This document shows, piece by piece, positions 11,976 through 23,869 of a DNA stretch of 64,000 nucleotides. Numbering within the stretch: position 1 is the stretch's first letter; every line of letters starts with the position of its first letter. A program made the position numbers and the translations under genes. A model generated the notes under the pieces. That model was not told the origin of the DNA, did no database searches, and saw nothing but the letters and a program-made list of their open reading frames with translations. Origin of the DNA: Cyrtodaria siliqua (Eukaryota > Mollusca > Bivalvia > Adapedonta > Hiatellidae); the NCBI GenBank assembly GCA_037043455.1, contig JAWPHD010011259.1, forward strand, positions 21,555 through 85,554, written 5' to 3'.

Positions 11976-12524
11976 TCTATAATATGGTTTATAACATGGT
12001 CTAAGATGTTTTATTGCACCTCTCACAAAATCCTAGGAATTCCATTAGATTAGAGCGTTCACATGGTGACACTCTATTACCATTTACGTTTCCTTGGCCT
12101 ATGCTATACTCGACGAGTGATTTCCTCTTGCGACCTTGACACTGTCATTCTGTCGCAAACGACAAAATAATGGCATCTACAGCTAGATTCGCAAAGACAA
12201 GCAAAAAAGTGCTCGAGGTAAGGTGGTTAGGGCTGAATGCATTGAAAACTCTGAAAGCAAACAAAGGAGCAGCAAACGGGGAGATTATGCTGAATTTGAG
12301 TGTTCGAATGCGGGTCAATTGGACACAGTTTTAAGTCAGTTTTACATGCATTTACTTCGAGTAAATGGTGAAACGTACAAGGTTAACTCGATGGAAAGCA
12401 TCCGCCATGGCATCAATAGATAACTTAGGAACCCACCATTCAATTAGAAATTTGATATAATCAGTGATCTGACTTCAATGCAGTTTTAGTACAGCTTAAG
12501 AAAGAAAGAATAGATGAAGCTACA
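11976..12524. other. No gene recognised
   Basis: Contains a 66-codon ORF at 12223-12423 without known motif. No repeat relation was recognised. Confidence 0.35.
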
Positions 12525-15150
12525 GAAAACATGTTCTCCGACCCCATATTTACAAGTAGTCTGATCACGTCAGGCATTTTCTAAAAATACTATATCTTAA
12601 TAAAGGTATCGATTTCGTTGACATGCCTAGTATTTTTCGAGATAATCATGTAGTTGATTCTATCCCTAAATATTTAAAAAAATCAGAAAGTCCTGTAATT
12701 TGTTATAAGTATAAAAAACCTATTAGAAATATTATTTTCGACTACAACAAAATAGTTTCTGACATTGATATATTAAATAACACTCCTAAAGGAATGTGAA
12801 TGTAACACATCAAAATGTTGCTATGCTCCAGCAGGTCATGTCATCACTGTTAGTTTTGACATTGTTGATTAACGTATTCGACATCTGTTTTCGAAAGGTC
12901 CTAAGTATAGATTACCTTTAACTATCGATTTTTAATGCCTGTCGTGCTCAGATCACCCAATCCATTGAGGATTTTAGTATTAAATGGTGTCGTAGAGAGC
13001 ATGCGGACCCAAACTCTCTTTCTACTTGGCAAAAGTCAATTTTTAAATTATAGATACACGTGTTAACTTTTATAATGCTAACCCCTCTTTACTTCCTCCG
13101 AGACCTAGGTTTTCGTTTCGTAATTAAAATCGGCAATTCAAGAATTTCATAATCAATTTGTTTTAGTTCCTGCTGATAAAGTAGCTAATAATGTAATTAT
13201 TGTTTAACGCCTACATTACGTCAATGTTTTATCTCTGGAACTCGGTAGCATTAATTCGTATACTCCAGTTCATACTACTGAGGATGATATTGTTTCCACA
13301 CATATCACTCGGTGCACTACTTTCAAGGCTGGGGTTGACGAAAAGCAGAACAAACTGCCAACTATGTACTTGACTCCTAAATTACATAAAAATCCGAATA
13401 AGGCCCGCTTTATTTCGAATTTTAGTCCTTGCACCACCACAAACACCTCCAAACTTTTAACGTCTTATCTTACTGCCGTTAAAGACCACGTTAAACAATA
13501 TTGTGATAAAACTTATGAAAACTCTTGGATTAAATTGTTTTGGTCTATAAACAATTCAGGAGAAGTTCTTGATAAAAATTGCAATAAACTTCAAGTTTCA
13601 TCTACTAGCACTTATGATTTTCTACGCTATATACAACATTACCACATCACCTTATTTAAGACAAGCTTAATGCTCTTATTAAAAAAACATTCGCTAGGGA
13701 ATACACTACATTTTTGGCCTGTTAATAATATTAAAGCTTGATTTACTAACGGCAGTTTAGACAATTACACTATGTGCTCTTGTCAATAGGTTTGTGAAGA
13801 ACTCATCTTCCTATTAAATAACATTTTCGTCAGGTATGGAACGACCGTTTGTGGACAAATTGTGTGTATCCCTATGGGTACGAACTGTGCACCCCTTGTC
13901 GCAGATTAGTTTTTATTTTGCTATGAAAGAGATTTCATGTTAAGTCTTTCAGCAGATACCCAGGAAGATGTAATTGAGGCCTTTAATGAAACCTCTCGGT
14001 ATATGGATGCCATATTAAACATTGACAACCCTTTCTTTTCTACTATGGTTAATAATATATACCCTAAAGAACTTCAACTTAACAAAGCTAATATTTTTGA
14101 TACTAACGCTTCTTTTCTTGATTTACATCTCTCCATTGAAAATGGTGAAATATTGCGCAAAATATATAAGAGATATGATTTTATTTTGATATTGTTAATT
14201 ATCCCCATTTAGATGGGGTTGATCTCCGAGCAACTTCTTATTGGGTAAATGTGTCTCAACTTATTCGTTTTTCTAGAGCTTGTACTCGAGTTGAGGACTT
14301 TTTCTAGAGCTTATACTCGAGTTGAGGACTTTAATATTCGTAATCTTTGTATAACTAAAAGCTACTCCATCAGGATTACCGTTACCATAAACTTCGTAAA
14401 ACCTTTCAAAATGTTATTATCATTTCCCTGATCTTCTTTCCATATATAAACGTTATTTAAGAACTCTTCTGCGACAAGAACTATCACAACCTGACTTCTA
14501 TGGTGACGTGATTTACAAACTTCGTAAGATCCTTGGTCACTTTCATACTATCTTTGTTAAACTTGTTAAAAGGTTTATCAAAGGAGGTTATGACCCTATC
14601 ATTTTGCAACGCACTACATGCTTGGCGGTGGACCCATTTACAGTTCGCCACTATGCTGTGGACCCTATGATGACGTCTACCTAAAGCCCAAAAGGAAGGT
14701 TTATGTTTGTCTGCAGTCTTGTCTTGTCGTGCCCTCAATGGTTTATTTTTGTGTTGCTCTGGCTTTTGCCAAGTCATGGAGTACCTTCTTTGTGGCTTTC
14801 TATGCTATTCTTTTTTTGTATTTATATATACACGAGCATCTTTGTGTTTTACTTATATTGCCTATTAATGCTGAATGTTGGTTAGAGAATAGTTCATGAT
14901 GGGAATTTCTTTATTAACACTGTCCCGTTTTATTGGGTTGATAGTAGGGTTAGTGTGCGGTTTGGTGCACCCTAGAACCTGGTTTAAACCCCCAGCGGCA
15001 TTTTCCCACTGACCGTTCCAAGGCGGTAGCCCTATTGTCAACCCCTTTGTGTTTGTGATGTCTTATTTGAAATTTGTTCTTTGTTTCTGTGTGCGTTTGT
15101 GGTTGACTGTCGTCTTTGAATAATCTATATTTATTCACTACCCTGTCATT
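12525..15150 (+). pseudogene. Decayed 5'-truncated Naiad PLE copy
   Basis: Collinear with the better copy at 49925-52590. It starts at ACATGTTCTCCGACCCCATA and continues through the CxC linker region, the reverse transcriptase (KLHKNPNKARFISNF at 13364-13741; LSLSADTQEDVIEAF at 13937-14212) and the 3' UTR. The GIY-YIG nuclease part is missing. Several frameshifts and stops occur, and motif C reads YMDA instead of YLDD, so the enzyme is dead. The codon matching the third in-frame UGA of the better copy is UAA here (13205-13207). The SECIS-like hairpin near 14670 has lost its 3' GA half. Confidence 0.85.
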
Positions 15151-15214
15151 ACAGAATCGTACATAAAAAACTGTATGTAAGTGTTCACATGTCATCTGAT
15201 ACACCACAGGGACT

Positions 15215-15750
15215 GTAAAAGGCTTCCTGGTCAAATCACCTGAATTTGAAGACGTTCTAGAAGAACTTAGACTCCTAGAAATATCTCAAAATGATCATGA
15301 ATCCGAAGATATTGGAGCAAGTGAAACAAAATATCACTCTCAACTGGACTTTAAATTCAATCCATGCGAAGAACTGAAATGATGCCTTTAGTATTAAAAG
15401 AACTTGAAAAGGCAGGGAAAAGATAAGTGCTGGTCAACTGTTTTAACCTAGTGAAAGAAAATAAATTTCCCATGAACAATATAGCGTTCCTTCTCTGGTG
15501 CGATGTGATCGATTGGTTTGACACGTCGGATTCACGCCAAATGCGATATTCCCCTGAAACTTTACAGTTCTTTTGGGTTGGAAAAAAGCTTTCCCAGAGG
15601 TCGTTTTTGTTCGTTTTATGAGCGGAATGAAGCACAACATTAAACTGCTGAAAGGATCTACAAAGTATGAGCCTCAGAATTCACGTATTAACTCGCCTGT
15701 CCCAGTGAGAAATCCATTTGATGACAAACTTCCGCTCATATACAAACCGG
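15215..15750 (+). pseudogene. 5' part of a decayed gene interrupted by a transposon
   Basis: Readable in pieces with stops and a frameshift: a frame with KSPEFEDVLEELRLLEISQN, then NKFPMNNIAFLLWCDVIDWF and MRYSPETLQFFWVGKKL (15427-15621), then a shift into RFMSGMKHNIKLLKGS and LPLIYKPG (15573-15750). The reading stops exactly at the Harbinger terminal repeat and resumes after it at 18445 with GILEPMIKYKAEKE. I do not know the family with certainty. The pattern resembles multi-copy genes, possibly mobile, that abound in bivalve genomes. Multiple stops show it is not functional. Confidence 0.5.
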
Positions 15751-15952
15751 GGGTCCGTTTCAATAAGCAACTTACGCAATGTTTCTGACGTAAGTTTTGC
15801 GTACGCTCTTCTTACCGTATTATGAGCGTTTCAATAAAAAAGTTGCGCATATTTTTTTTCCAGATTTGCGTAAGTTTTTGCGTAGCTCTACGCAAGCTCT
15901 TGCGTAAGTCTTGCGTGAGTGTGAAAAAGAACGCAATTATCGACAAAACAAG

Positions 15953-16282
15953 ATGACCGCACACTTGGTTTTTGCATTTCGAGCCCTAATTAATCGTCTT
16001 GAGCGAGGTTTTCGTGAGCGAACTAATCCACTTCTAACCATGAGAGACAGCGAACTAATAGCACGTTATCGATTTCCAAGATCAAGCATAGAATGTTTAG
16101 TTGAAATAATCCGAGATGATATTGAGTGTCTTCATGTCCGGAGTTTACCTCGTCCGGCCTGCTTCAGATTTGTTCAGTACACCTACTGTATGGTAGGCGG
16201 ATTCAGACTTCCATCAATAAGCGTACTTTCAAGAATTGCTTGCTTCTTACTAAGTCTTGTAGCAGCATGTGACGTCAAGTAG
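15953..16282 (+). CDS. Truncated HARBI1-like transposase, N-terminal part
   Basis: A 109-residue ORF from the ATG at 15953. Residues about 25-60 read RTNPLLTMRDSELIARYRF, then PRSSIECLVEIIRDDIE. This resembles the N-terminal region of PIF/Harbinger transposases (HARBI1), where an RxNPLxxxxDxELIxRYR segment precedes a helical domain. The frame ends with DVK-stop, and nothing resembling the DDE catalytic core follows before the right inverted repeat. The protein would therefore be inactive as a nuclease. The upstream 5' zone is full of TTGCGTAA motifs, probable transposase-binding or promoter sites. Family assignment is from memory of the motif, not a search. Confidence 0.6.
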   Translation: MTAHLVFAFRALINRLERGFRERTNPLLTMRDSELIARYRFPRSSIECLVEIIRDDIECLHVRSLPRPACFRFVQYTYCMVGGFRLPSISVLSRIACFLLSLVAACDVK

Positions 16283-17672
16283 GCTTACTGGTGCATCAAC
16301 ACGTTAAACATGACGTCATGCGCCATTGTAAACATGACGTCATGTGCGTGAACATGCGCTAATTGCTTAGCCTTTGATCTACAATGTTTGCATGTGAAAT
16401 TTAGATGCATGAAGCGGTCTGGCAATGGGGAAGGGAATGGAAGTATTTTCAGAAACATATATGTAACAGGATACTTATCTAATGTATTCTAACATAAAAA
16501 CAATTCCGGAGGATCATGCTTCCCCGACCCCCAACCCCGCTATGATAAGTTAAACATCGGGCATATCCTGTCATTTGGGCCTAGCTATGTACCTGTAGTC
16601 CGGAGTAAAGGTTTATGTAATTCTTGAACATTAAATAATTTTTAAGTATTGAGCTTCGCGCGAAGCGAAGTCTCGAACATTAAATAAAACGAAGCCCACA
16701 GTCCCGAGTCGCCCCGTTTTTCTATTCCGTGGTTGATCTTTGTTGACATTTTCAAAGGGAACTGCATGTTACAGAATAGAGTAGAGTGTACATAACAAAA
16801 CAACGCGGTCACAATATCTGACTACTCTTTTGTCTAGCAGGCGAACTCAGCCGAGTTGTTTTCAACATTTTTTTTCCAGCAGCTGTGCTGCAATTTCTTG
16901 ACGATGTTGACCCTTCATAAAACATTTTATTTTTTAAGACATTTAACATAATGGAACATTGAATGAAACGAAGAACAAGTTTTACCCATTACAATATATG
17001 TTGTGTAACCGGGTACAGGTATACTGAAATAACCTCTTAGGTCATCTTTAAAACAGTGTTGGTTTGCAGTGCTCAGACCGACTCATACTTGCATATTTTT
17101 TTTCACTGTGCCAAACTGCCAATATTCTCTCGCGATCCATTCCGGTAGATTCTATCATGGATCGATCATCATATAAATCTAGGTCTATGATTCTAATAAA
17201 AAAAAATCAGCAACCTACCTACTCATCTTGAAAATTATGGGTTGGAGCCATACATGTACATATGATACTATTGAAGACATAATCTGGGAGATTTAAGAAT
17301 TTGTTAACGGAGATTTGTCTAAATTCTGTGAGATTCTATAAGGAACCATATCTTAGGTCTCTGGTATAATTGATGTTTAATAAAATATGTTCATACATTT
17401 AAGTTTTTTTAAAGCATTTGATAACATAAAAATAAGGGTAAATGTCATTTAAGAGCTTATAGATCTAAATAAAATTTGTTTATGGAGGTTCGTAATTATT
17501 AAGTATTGGTGTGTTTTTTTGCAACACTACGCGGTTTATACAATTTGTGGCTGATCATTGACGTGTTATACTTTGATAACATCACAAATAATAACAACCA
17601 AGCTCGTGACTTTTATGACTTTAATCTTCCCCCATGTGTAAGTTTATAAGAATCTGTCATAGCATAGACCGA

Positions 17673-17732
17673 GGTATAAGTGTTTTTATCGGAACCATGG
17701 CTCTGCCGAGGTTCCGATTAAACACTTATACC
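17673..17732. repeat. Hairpin inside the Harbinger element
   Basis: GGTATAAGTGTTTTTATCGG followed by AACC (17673-17696) is the inverted complement of 17710-17732, with one or two mismatches in the central A/T run. The 13-nt loop reads ATGGCTCTGCCGA. An embedded fold-back of about 23 bp per arm. Confidence 0.7.
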
Positions 17733-18444
17733 GAGGGTTGGAATTCCCTTCCCATGATAGATTTGTTTGCATATAGGAAACATTTTGTGCGTTAACGCCG
17801 CCAGCTACTAATGTTTTGCATGTCCCGCATACTGGATACCGGATGTTCGTGCGCCGGATGTTGATGCGCACGTGACTTTTATCTTTACCCATAAAGATAA
17901 GACTTTAAAGATAAGAATTTATCTTTGTGGGGACTTTCCATCTCCCATGCAAAACGTGGATAGTCTTCTCCGGTATGCAAGAAAATACTTTCCATCCCCG
18001 ATGTATACAAGCAATCACATGTATGGTCGGAGTACTGCACGCCAACAATACTTTTGCTAAGGCTGGCCTGGGCATAGTTTGCACTGGTACTGGTATTAGT
18101 AACAATTTGGGGACACATTAGAGTGTATTCTGCCAAATGTAATGATTCTATAATTTAAAACTACAATTGATTCATTGTCAAAGAAAACAAGCTCGACCAA
18201 TCTACCATCTTCTTGTAATCCGGTCTTGCGGATGCCGATGTGACAGCGAGGCGCGCCAATTGTACTTACCTTCGACGCTAGAGAGTACTTACGCAAAAAC
18301 TTACGTCAGTTTTTTTGCGTAACTTACGATTTTGCGTACGTTGGTTTTATTGAAACGCACTAACGCAAGATTATATTTTTTGCGTACGCAAATACTTAAG
18401 TTAGAATATCTGCGTAAACGTAAGTTGCTTATTGAAACGGACCC

Positions 18445-19072
18445 TGGGAATACTAGAGCCCATGATTAAATATAAAGCGGAAAAAGAGGTTAAAAAAAAG
18501 TTTTACGTGCTGATGTTCGACGGAAAGAAAGTTAAACGTGGAAGTGACATTGACTTACTATGATTTGAAACAGATATTTGCCTAAAGGAGAGAATTGAGA
18601 AAAGGGATCGTGATTTCGATTTACTGCAACAATCTATATCGATTATCTCAGAAGCCCAACCTGAATCCGATACTGTAGACAAGACATGAAAGAATGAAGT
18701 ATGCTATTTATACATGCGTAGTTGGTATGATATGAAATTCCAAATATGCTTACGCTATTGACATGTGTAGCACAAATTTATGGAATTCTCTATCAGAATA
18801 CAATTGACAAAGCCCTCAGTGTACAGAGATCTGTTTGTACAACTGGTGCATATTTGAATGGTGCTGGTGATCAGTTTGCAAAAACGTATAAAGTCAATCC
18901 GATAGAGCAAGGCAATTTGAGAATCCTGAAAACTCCAGAGCAAATGTCACCATCTACAGACCTGACCGATGGCTCAATAGTAAAACAACATATTCCGAAG
19001 AGGGTAGATGAAAGAGATCTCTATATGAGAGCTCTGTTCTTTGTGATTTCAGAGAAGAAGATGTCTATGTAA
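18445..19072 (+). pseudogene. 3' part of the decayed gene split by Harbinger
   Basis: Directly after the right inverted repeat the frame reads GILEPMIKYKAEKE, KKKFYVLMFDGKKVKRGSD, then a stop and LKERIEKRDRDFDLLQQS. A later open segment (18746-19072, 108 codons) reads TPEQMSPSTDLTDGSIVKQH. It continues the 15215-15750 piece. The TPEQM...VKQ phrase recalls the segment before a YqaJ-like nuclease domain in multi-copy bivalve proteins, but this is a weak impression. In-frame stops make it a pseudogene. Confidence 0.4.
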
Positions 19073-22000
19073 AACATTTGTCAAATTTGACCTCATGGTC
19101 TCCATTTGAACAAAACTTGGTAGAATACCATGGTATTCGTTTGTATAAGTTTATAGAAAGTGTTGTCAAAATCTGTCTTGCGGTTCTTGAGAAGAAGATT
19201 GGGTTTTTAATATGTTTACTAACGGCGGCCAACAACTTGGTGAATGTGTGTAGAGTGTGGGGGAGAGAGAAGGTTCTGATGTTCTGCTCTCTGAAGCAAA
19301 TAAGTTCTGCGATAATGGTTTATATTTGGACACACAACAAAGAATTGTGTAACTATGTTTATTTTATACCCATATGCAACTGCATGCCTTCACACTGCCT
19401 AATTGTCATCTATTGAATACTGAAATGCCTGTGCGTGCCTTAACACAGCTTAATTACTTCTCTTACAATGATAAAAATGATATTTCAGTTATTATATATG
19501 TTAACCAAACGAAGACGACAACGACAACAACGGCGAAGAAGAAGGAGAATTCAATAAGCAGTGTGCTGTCGTTCTAATCCTTTAATATGATTGTACAATG
19601 TATATATGAAATATTGTAAACCATTGAAAAATAAAATACGTTTAAACCAACAACGGCGACGTTATTCGTGTTTTTTTTAAAACGTACTAGATAAAATTCG
19701 AACATTTCTGCAAATATTGGAAATGATTCCTATACAAGATGTCCAGTATGTATCTCACGACAGAGTATAACAAACTACCTCAGGATAGACGTATATTTCG
19801 TCCGTAGTAGTGTCTTAAAAAGAAAAAGAAAAATCCTTCTTAGTTCCATAGCTTTAATGCAGCACCGTAGCTTTAATGCAGCACCGGTCACTCTAATGCA
19901 GCACCGATGTTTTTATGACAGCATTTGTGTTAATTCGACTGTCTAAGCCCACAACTTGTGCAAGTTCTTTTGATTCAAGACAATTCTACGGTGTAATGGC
20001 AACAGATGTGACAAAAAGCATTTTATCAATGAAAACTACCTTGTTTACTTGTGCATGCACTTTGACTTCATGGCCCGTCAACGCGAAACGTAAAATCTAA
20101 AATACTACTGCACTTTCAGTTAGGATAATTGGTGTGGATTAAGACCTTTCACAGAACGTGCAGAAGGGTTGAACGACTGTCCTGGATTTTTGATTAAACG
20201 CTTTGAAAAGAAATTATACGCAAATAAACGTGTCAACATACCTTGTTTACATAAAAAAAGGGGCGCTCAACGGCAGCACCGGTTACTCCTCTAACGGTGC
20301 AGTCGTCAGCACCATGAGATCCTTTGGTAGGCGTGTCACACATAGCACAAGTTTAAATACACACAGCATTCCAAAAATGGAAACTGTTTCGTGTTCTGTA
20401 TTATTTAGTTACATTTAACAACAAAATCCTTTTTTTTTGAAAATTCAGATCTTGAAATTTCAATTAAAATGCTTTTTTACACCAAAAAATGTTATTTCGT
20501 ATTATTTTTATGACTACTGATTCCTTAAAAAACATCTGTCACTATTTTCTTCAGAATAACTCTACAGATAAGCGTGCAATGCCAAATATGCAACTAGGCC
20601 TTGAAGATTTACTTCATTTTGGATGGAATACAAAATCAGCGTTTTTAAAAATTGTTCGGTGTATGGATAAATATTTTATTGATTTAAACGTTTACAGTTT
20701 CTCATCATTACATACATAATTTGTAATACATAATTATAATCACATGACAGGTTACACATATTTCTACACACTCACTTATAGTTCAATTTTCAATACATTT
20801 TCTCCTTAATTAATCATAGATCAATAATCCAAGGATACCAAAAAAGCAAAGGAATTACATATAAAATAACAATTTTTGTGAGGACGTACTTGAATATGTT
20901 TTAAGAAATAATATTTGGAATATAACATCTGACAGTAAACGCCTCTGACGAATATATACTTAAATTAAAAAGTTCTTTCTTCTTTGAAGATTGTAGCAGT
21001 GTTACAAATTTAAACATATTTGGCCTTTGTATGTAATATTTCCAGATATATTTCTTTCTAATATTATTGTAAGTTGTACGAATTAAAACAATTTCTTCAA
21101 TTCCAGTTGAATTACATATTTGACAAACTCTTTCATTTCTTTCAATCCTATGTCTCGCCTAACGACCAGTCTCAATGCTTTAGCTTAGTAAAAATACTTC
21201 GTAATATTTGTGTACATAAAATATTCAGATAATGTTCATATCCAAAATTATTTTTACCATGTCTACACAAACTTGATAATACCCTATTTTCTTGTAGATC
21301 AGTGATCCATATTTGAAGAAAGCAATACTCCAACCTCTGTTTAAAGCTAGATACAAAATGTTGATGGTTCACCCTAAAAAGTAATACCATACATACATAA
21401 AACCATAAGTATTAAGCAGAGATTTTACATTGAATAACAAATTGTTTAAACCACTTTCACAAGCACATAATGAAGATGTGTATATATAGATGATAAAATG
21501 AATATTGATGAGACAAAAGCATCAAATAATTGAAGGGATATTTTAGGTTTTAGTTAGTCTTTCTTATGTTTGCAGTTAAAAGATTCATAGCGTTTAATGC
21601 TTTGTCGAACATAGCCTGTTGATTTAAAGTGTTCGACCCAGTGTAGTTTAATCCAACTCCAAGATAACTGAAATCATCAGAAATCTCTAATATTGTATGC
21701 ATTTAAACTGTCAAAGGTTAGTCAATTTCGAGGAAAATGAAAATTTCGCGTCCATAGTTCCATTGGTAGTGATTAAACGTAATGAATGAACTGACAAAAC
21801 ATATTAAAACTTTTAGTATTGTTGTTTTGGGGCAAATTAATGATTTTTATGTTAACAGAACAATGTATAGCAACATTTTGTTCTTTCATCTAATACGGAA
21901 GACTTGAGAATGTCCAATTTGAGCAACATTGCTTGATATTATGGTGAAGCCACGAGCAAATGCTATGCAGTCACTTTGAATGGTAAGTATATGGATAAAA

Positions 22001-22554
22001 ATATTCTGGAGGTCCTTATGTCGGGGAGTATACATAGGAAAATTTATTTTATCATGTAAAATCACACCAACATAATAACATATGAAGAAAAAGATCCCTG
22101 TATGTTTAGTTGCTGATACCTTTTTACTTATTATTAATTTGCTTAATTTTAGAACAGCGTCTGGTCGACGTCAAGGATCATCTTTACTCTTTAGTCGGAG
22201 GAAAAATTGAAGCATATTTTTATTATTCTGTTATATCATATAATTAGTCTTTAATGTGAACTTTTTCGTCGTAATTTTCAATATTATGACATACTTTTAT
22301 AGAAAATCTATTCCGTGTCAGTGCATCTTTCTTCTGTATCAAGAATAGTAATACTCGCTAATAACTGAATTAAATTAAACCATGCATCAATCGTATATTA
22401 TATACTAAAAAAGGGATTGTTTATAGCCGCCACTCAACACTAAATAAACGTTAGTTTGAATGTCAGTAAATATTGAAAACAGATCCCTTGGAAGTAACAA
22501 GTAGAAACAAGAGTGAAAAATATCGGACGCGGGTTTATTGGGTCTATTCAGGAG
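19073..22554. other. Long AT-rich stretch without recognised gene
   Basis: A 112-codon ORF (19078-19416) directly follows the decayed gene but has no known motif. A small tandem repeat (TAGCTTTAATGCAGCACCG, about three imperfect units) is at 19850-19910. A CGACAACAACGGCGAAGAAG-like low-complexity tract lies at 19510-19545. Nothing else is supported. Confidence 0.4.
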
Positions 22555-22705
22555 AGCTACTATAAAGTGCAGCCTCCGTCACGTCCGTACCACCGGCCTA
22601 AGCGGTATTCTACTTTTAAGTCACACAGATTGGGACTGATCATCCCAAAGGACAGAAAGTAATAACACTACTGATTTGTAGTCGGGACACAGCACTAAAC
22701 AAACG
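22555..22705 (-). repeat. Dispersed repeat family A, minus copy
   Basis: Reverse complement of the family seen at 47930-48110. It contains GGCCTAAGCGGTATTCTACT, TTAAGTCACACA, CCAAAGGACAGAAAGTAATA and ACACTACTGATTTGTAG. No ORF. Confidence 0.6.
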
Positions 22706-23029
22706 CTAGTGTAAACGTCTATATTATACTGAAAGGTTATCAGTTGTAGTGGAATTTAAAATATATTTGAAATGTACTTCAATTTAATTCAATCATATCG
22801 AATAGACTTTCAAATTGTGTATACACTTATTACATTAAAACTCAGGTTATGTCTCTATGTTATTTAGTGTGATTGATATTTTATTAAATGTTCAATGCGC
22901 AGTGCTCTTGCATCTTAATACAATTTTACACTGAGCTCCGAACTTGCTCGTTTGCATATCATTACAATCGTTCATTGAATTGTGGAAAAGTAGGGTAACC
23001 ACTTATTAAGATAGTATTTATTAAATAGA

Positions 23030-23345
23030 GAGATGTAAATCAAGAAAAGAAGCGATAGTATCAGAAATATTGGCTTTGTTGAGTTGAAGTTCTATATCAT
23101 AGATAGTATTAACCATAGGAGAAAAAAAGGATTATCAGTGTTCAATATGTCATCCGGATACCGAGAGGTGTCATTAAAGGCTTCAGTTACATCTGCCTGA
23201 GTATCAGGTGAAAGACTCAACATGAAATGTCTTTCATAGCAATACAAAAACAAATCTGCGACAAGAGGTGCACAGTTCGTACCCATGGGGATACCAACAA
23301 GTTGTCTATGAACGGTAGTTATATACCTGACGAATTTAATCATTG
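23030..23345 (-). pseudogene. Naiad PLE reverse transcriptase fragment
   Basis: The minus-strand frame carries motif B (QLVGIPMGTNCAPLVADLFL) and motif C as SRYPDDILN (normally SRYLDDI). The catalytic Asp pair is kept but the preceding Leu is Pro. Both ends are broken and no nuclease or tail is attached. It lies downstream (in minus orientation) of the Naiad 3' tail at 23870-24615, so it is not collinear with it. Confidence 0.85.
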
Positions 23346-23869
23346 AATTCAAAACCCAGTGCCCTCTGTTAGAACTATGTATCCATTATTTCTCCAGATG
23401 AACGAAACGCACACAAACTGTGACGATAATTTCGTTCCATAATGAAATAAATACAACTCATATATTTTAGAATAGATGTCAATATATCAATAAATTAATC
23501 GCATATCATGGTTGCATATCACAGTATTTCAATACATAAATCCGTACAAATCGATAAACCCCGCTCACCAATGTCCAAGCTCAATTTTGGCCACAAACAT
23601 TACCATGTGTTCTATTGTATAACATTTTTGTTTGTAGGACAGCATGTGCTTTATGTAACGGGGTAAATACAGCATGTGATTTTAATTGGTCAACTGGCAT
23701 GGTCAGATATATGTTTGATTGACAGAGCGGATCTATGCATTATGTTTTATTTAAAATGGAATATATATACATTATATATATGTAACTCCACTTTATATTG
23801 TTATGAATATATAAAGAAAAGGTTATAACTCCAACAGGAAGAGTAGGATTCACAGAATACAGTCGCTCC

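Larger units (their letters stand above)
15751..18444 (+). mobile_element. PIF/Harbinger DNA transposon, defective
   Basis: Terminal inverted repeats of about 26 bp begin GGGTCCGTTTCAATAAGCAA at 15751, with the inverted copy ending at 18444. Both subterminal regions are packed with TTACGCAA/TTGCGTAA-type motifs (15770-15930 and 18290-18425), as expected for transposase binding zones. The 3-bp flanks are CGG (left) and TGG (right), and removing the element with one flank rejoins the surrounding reading frame. Inside are a truncated HARBI1-like transposase start (15953-16282), a hairpin (17673-17732) and about 2 kb of noncoding DNA. Confidence 0.75.
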
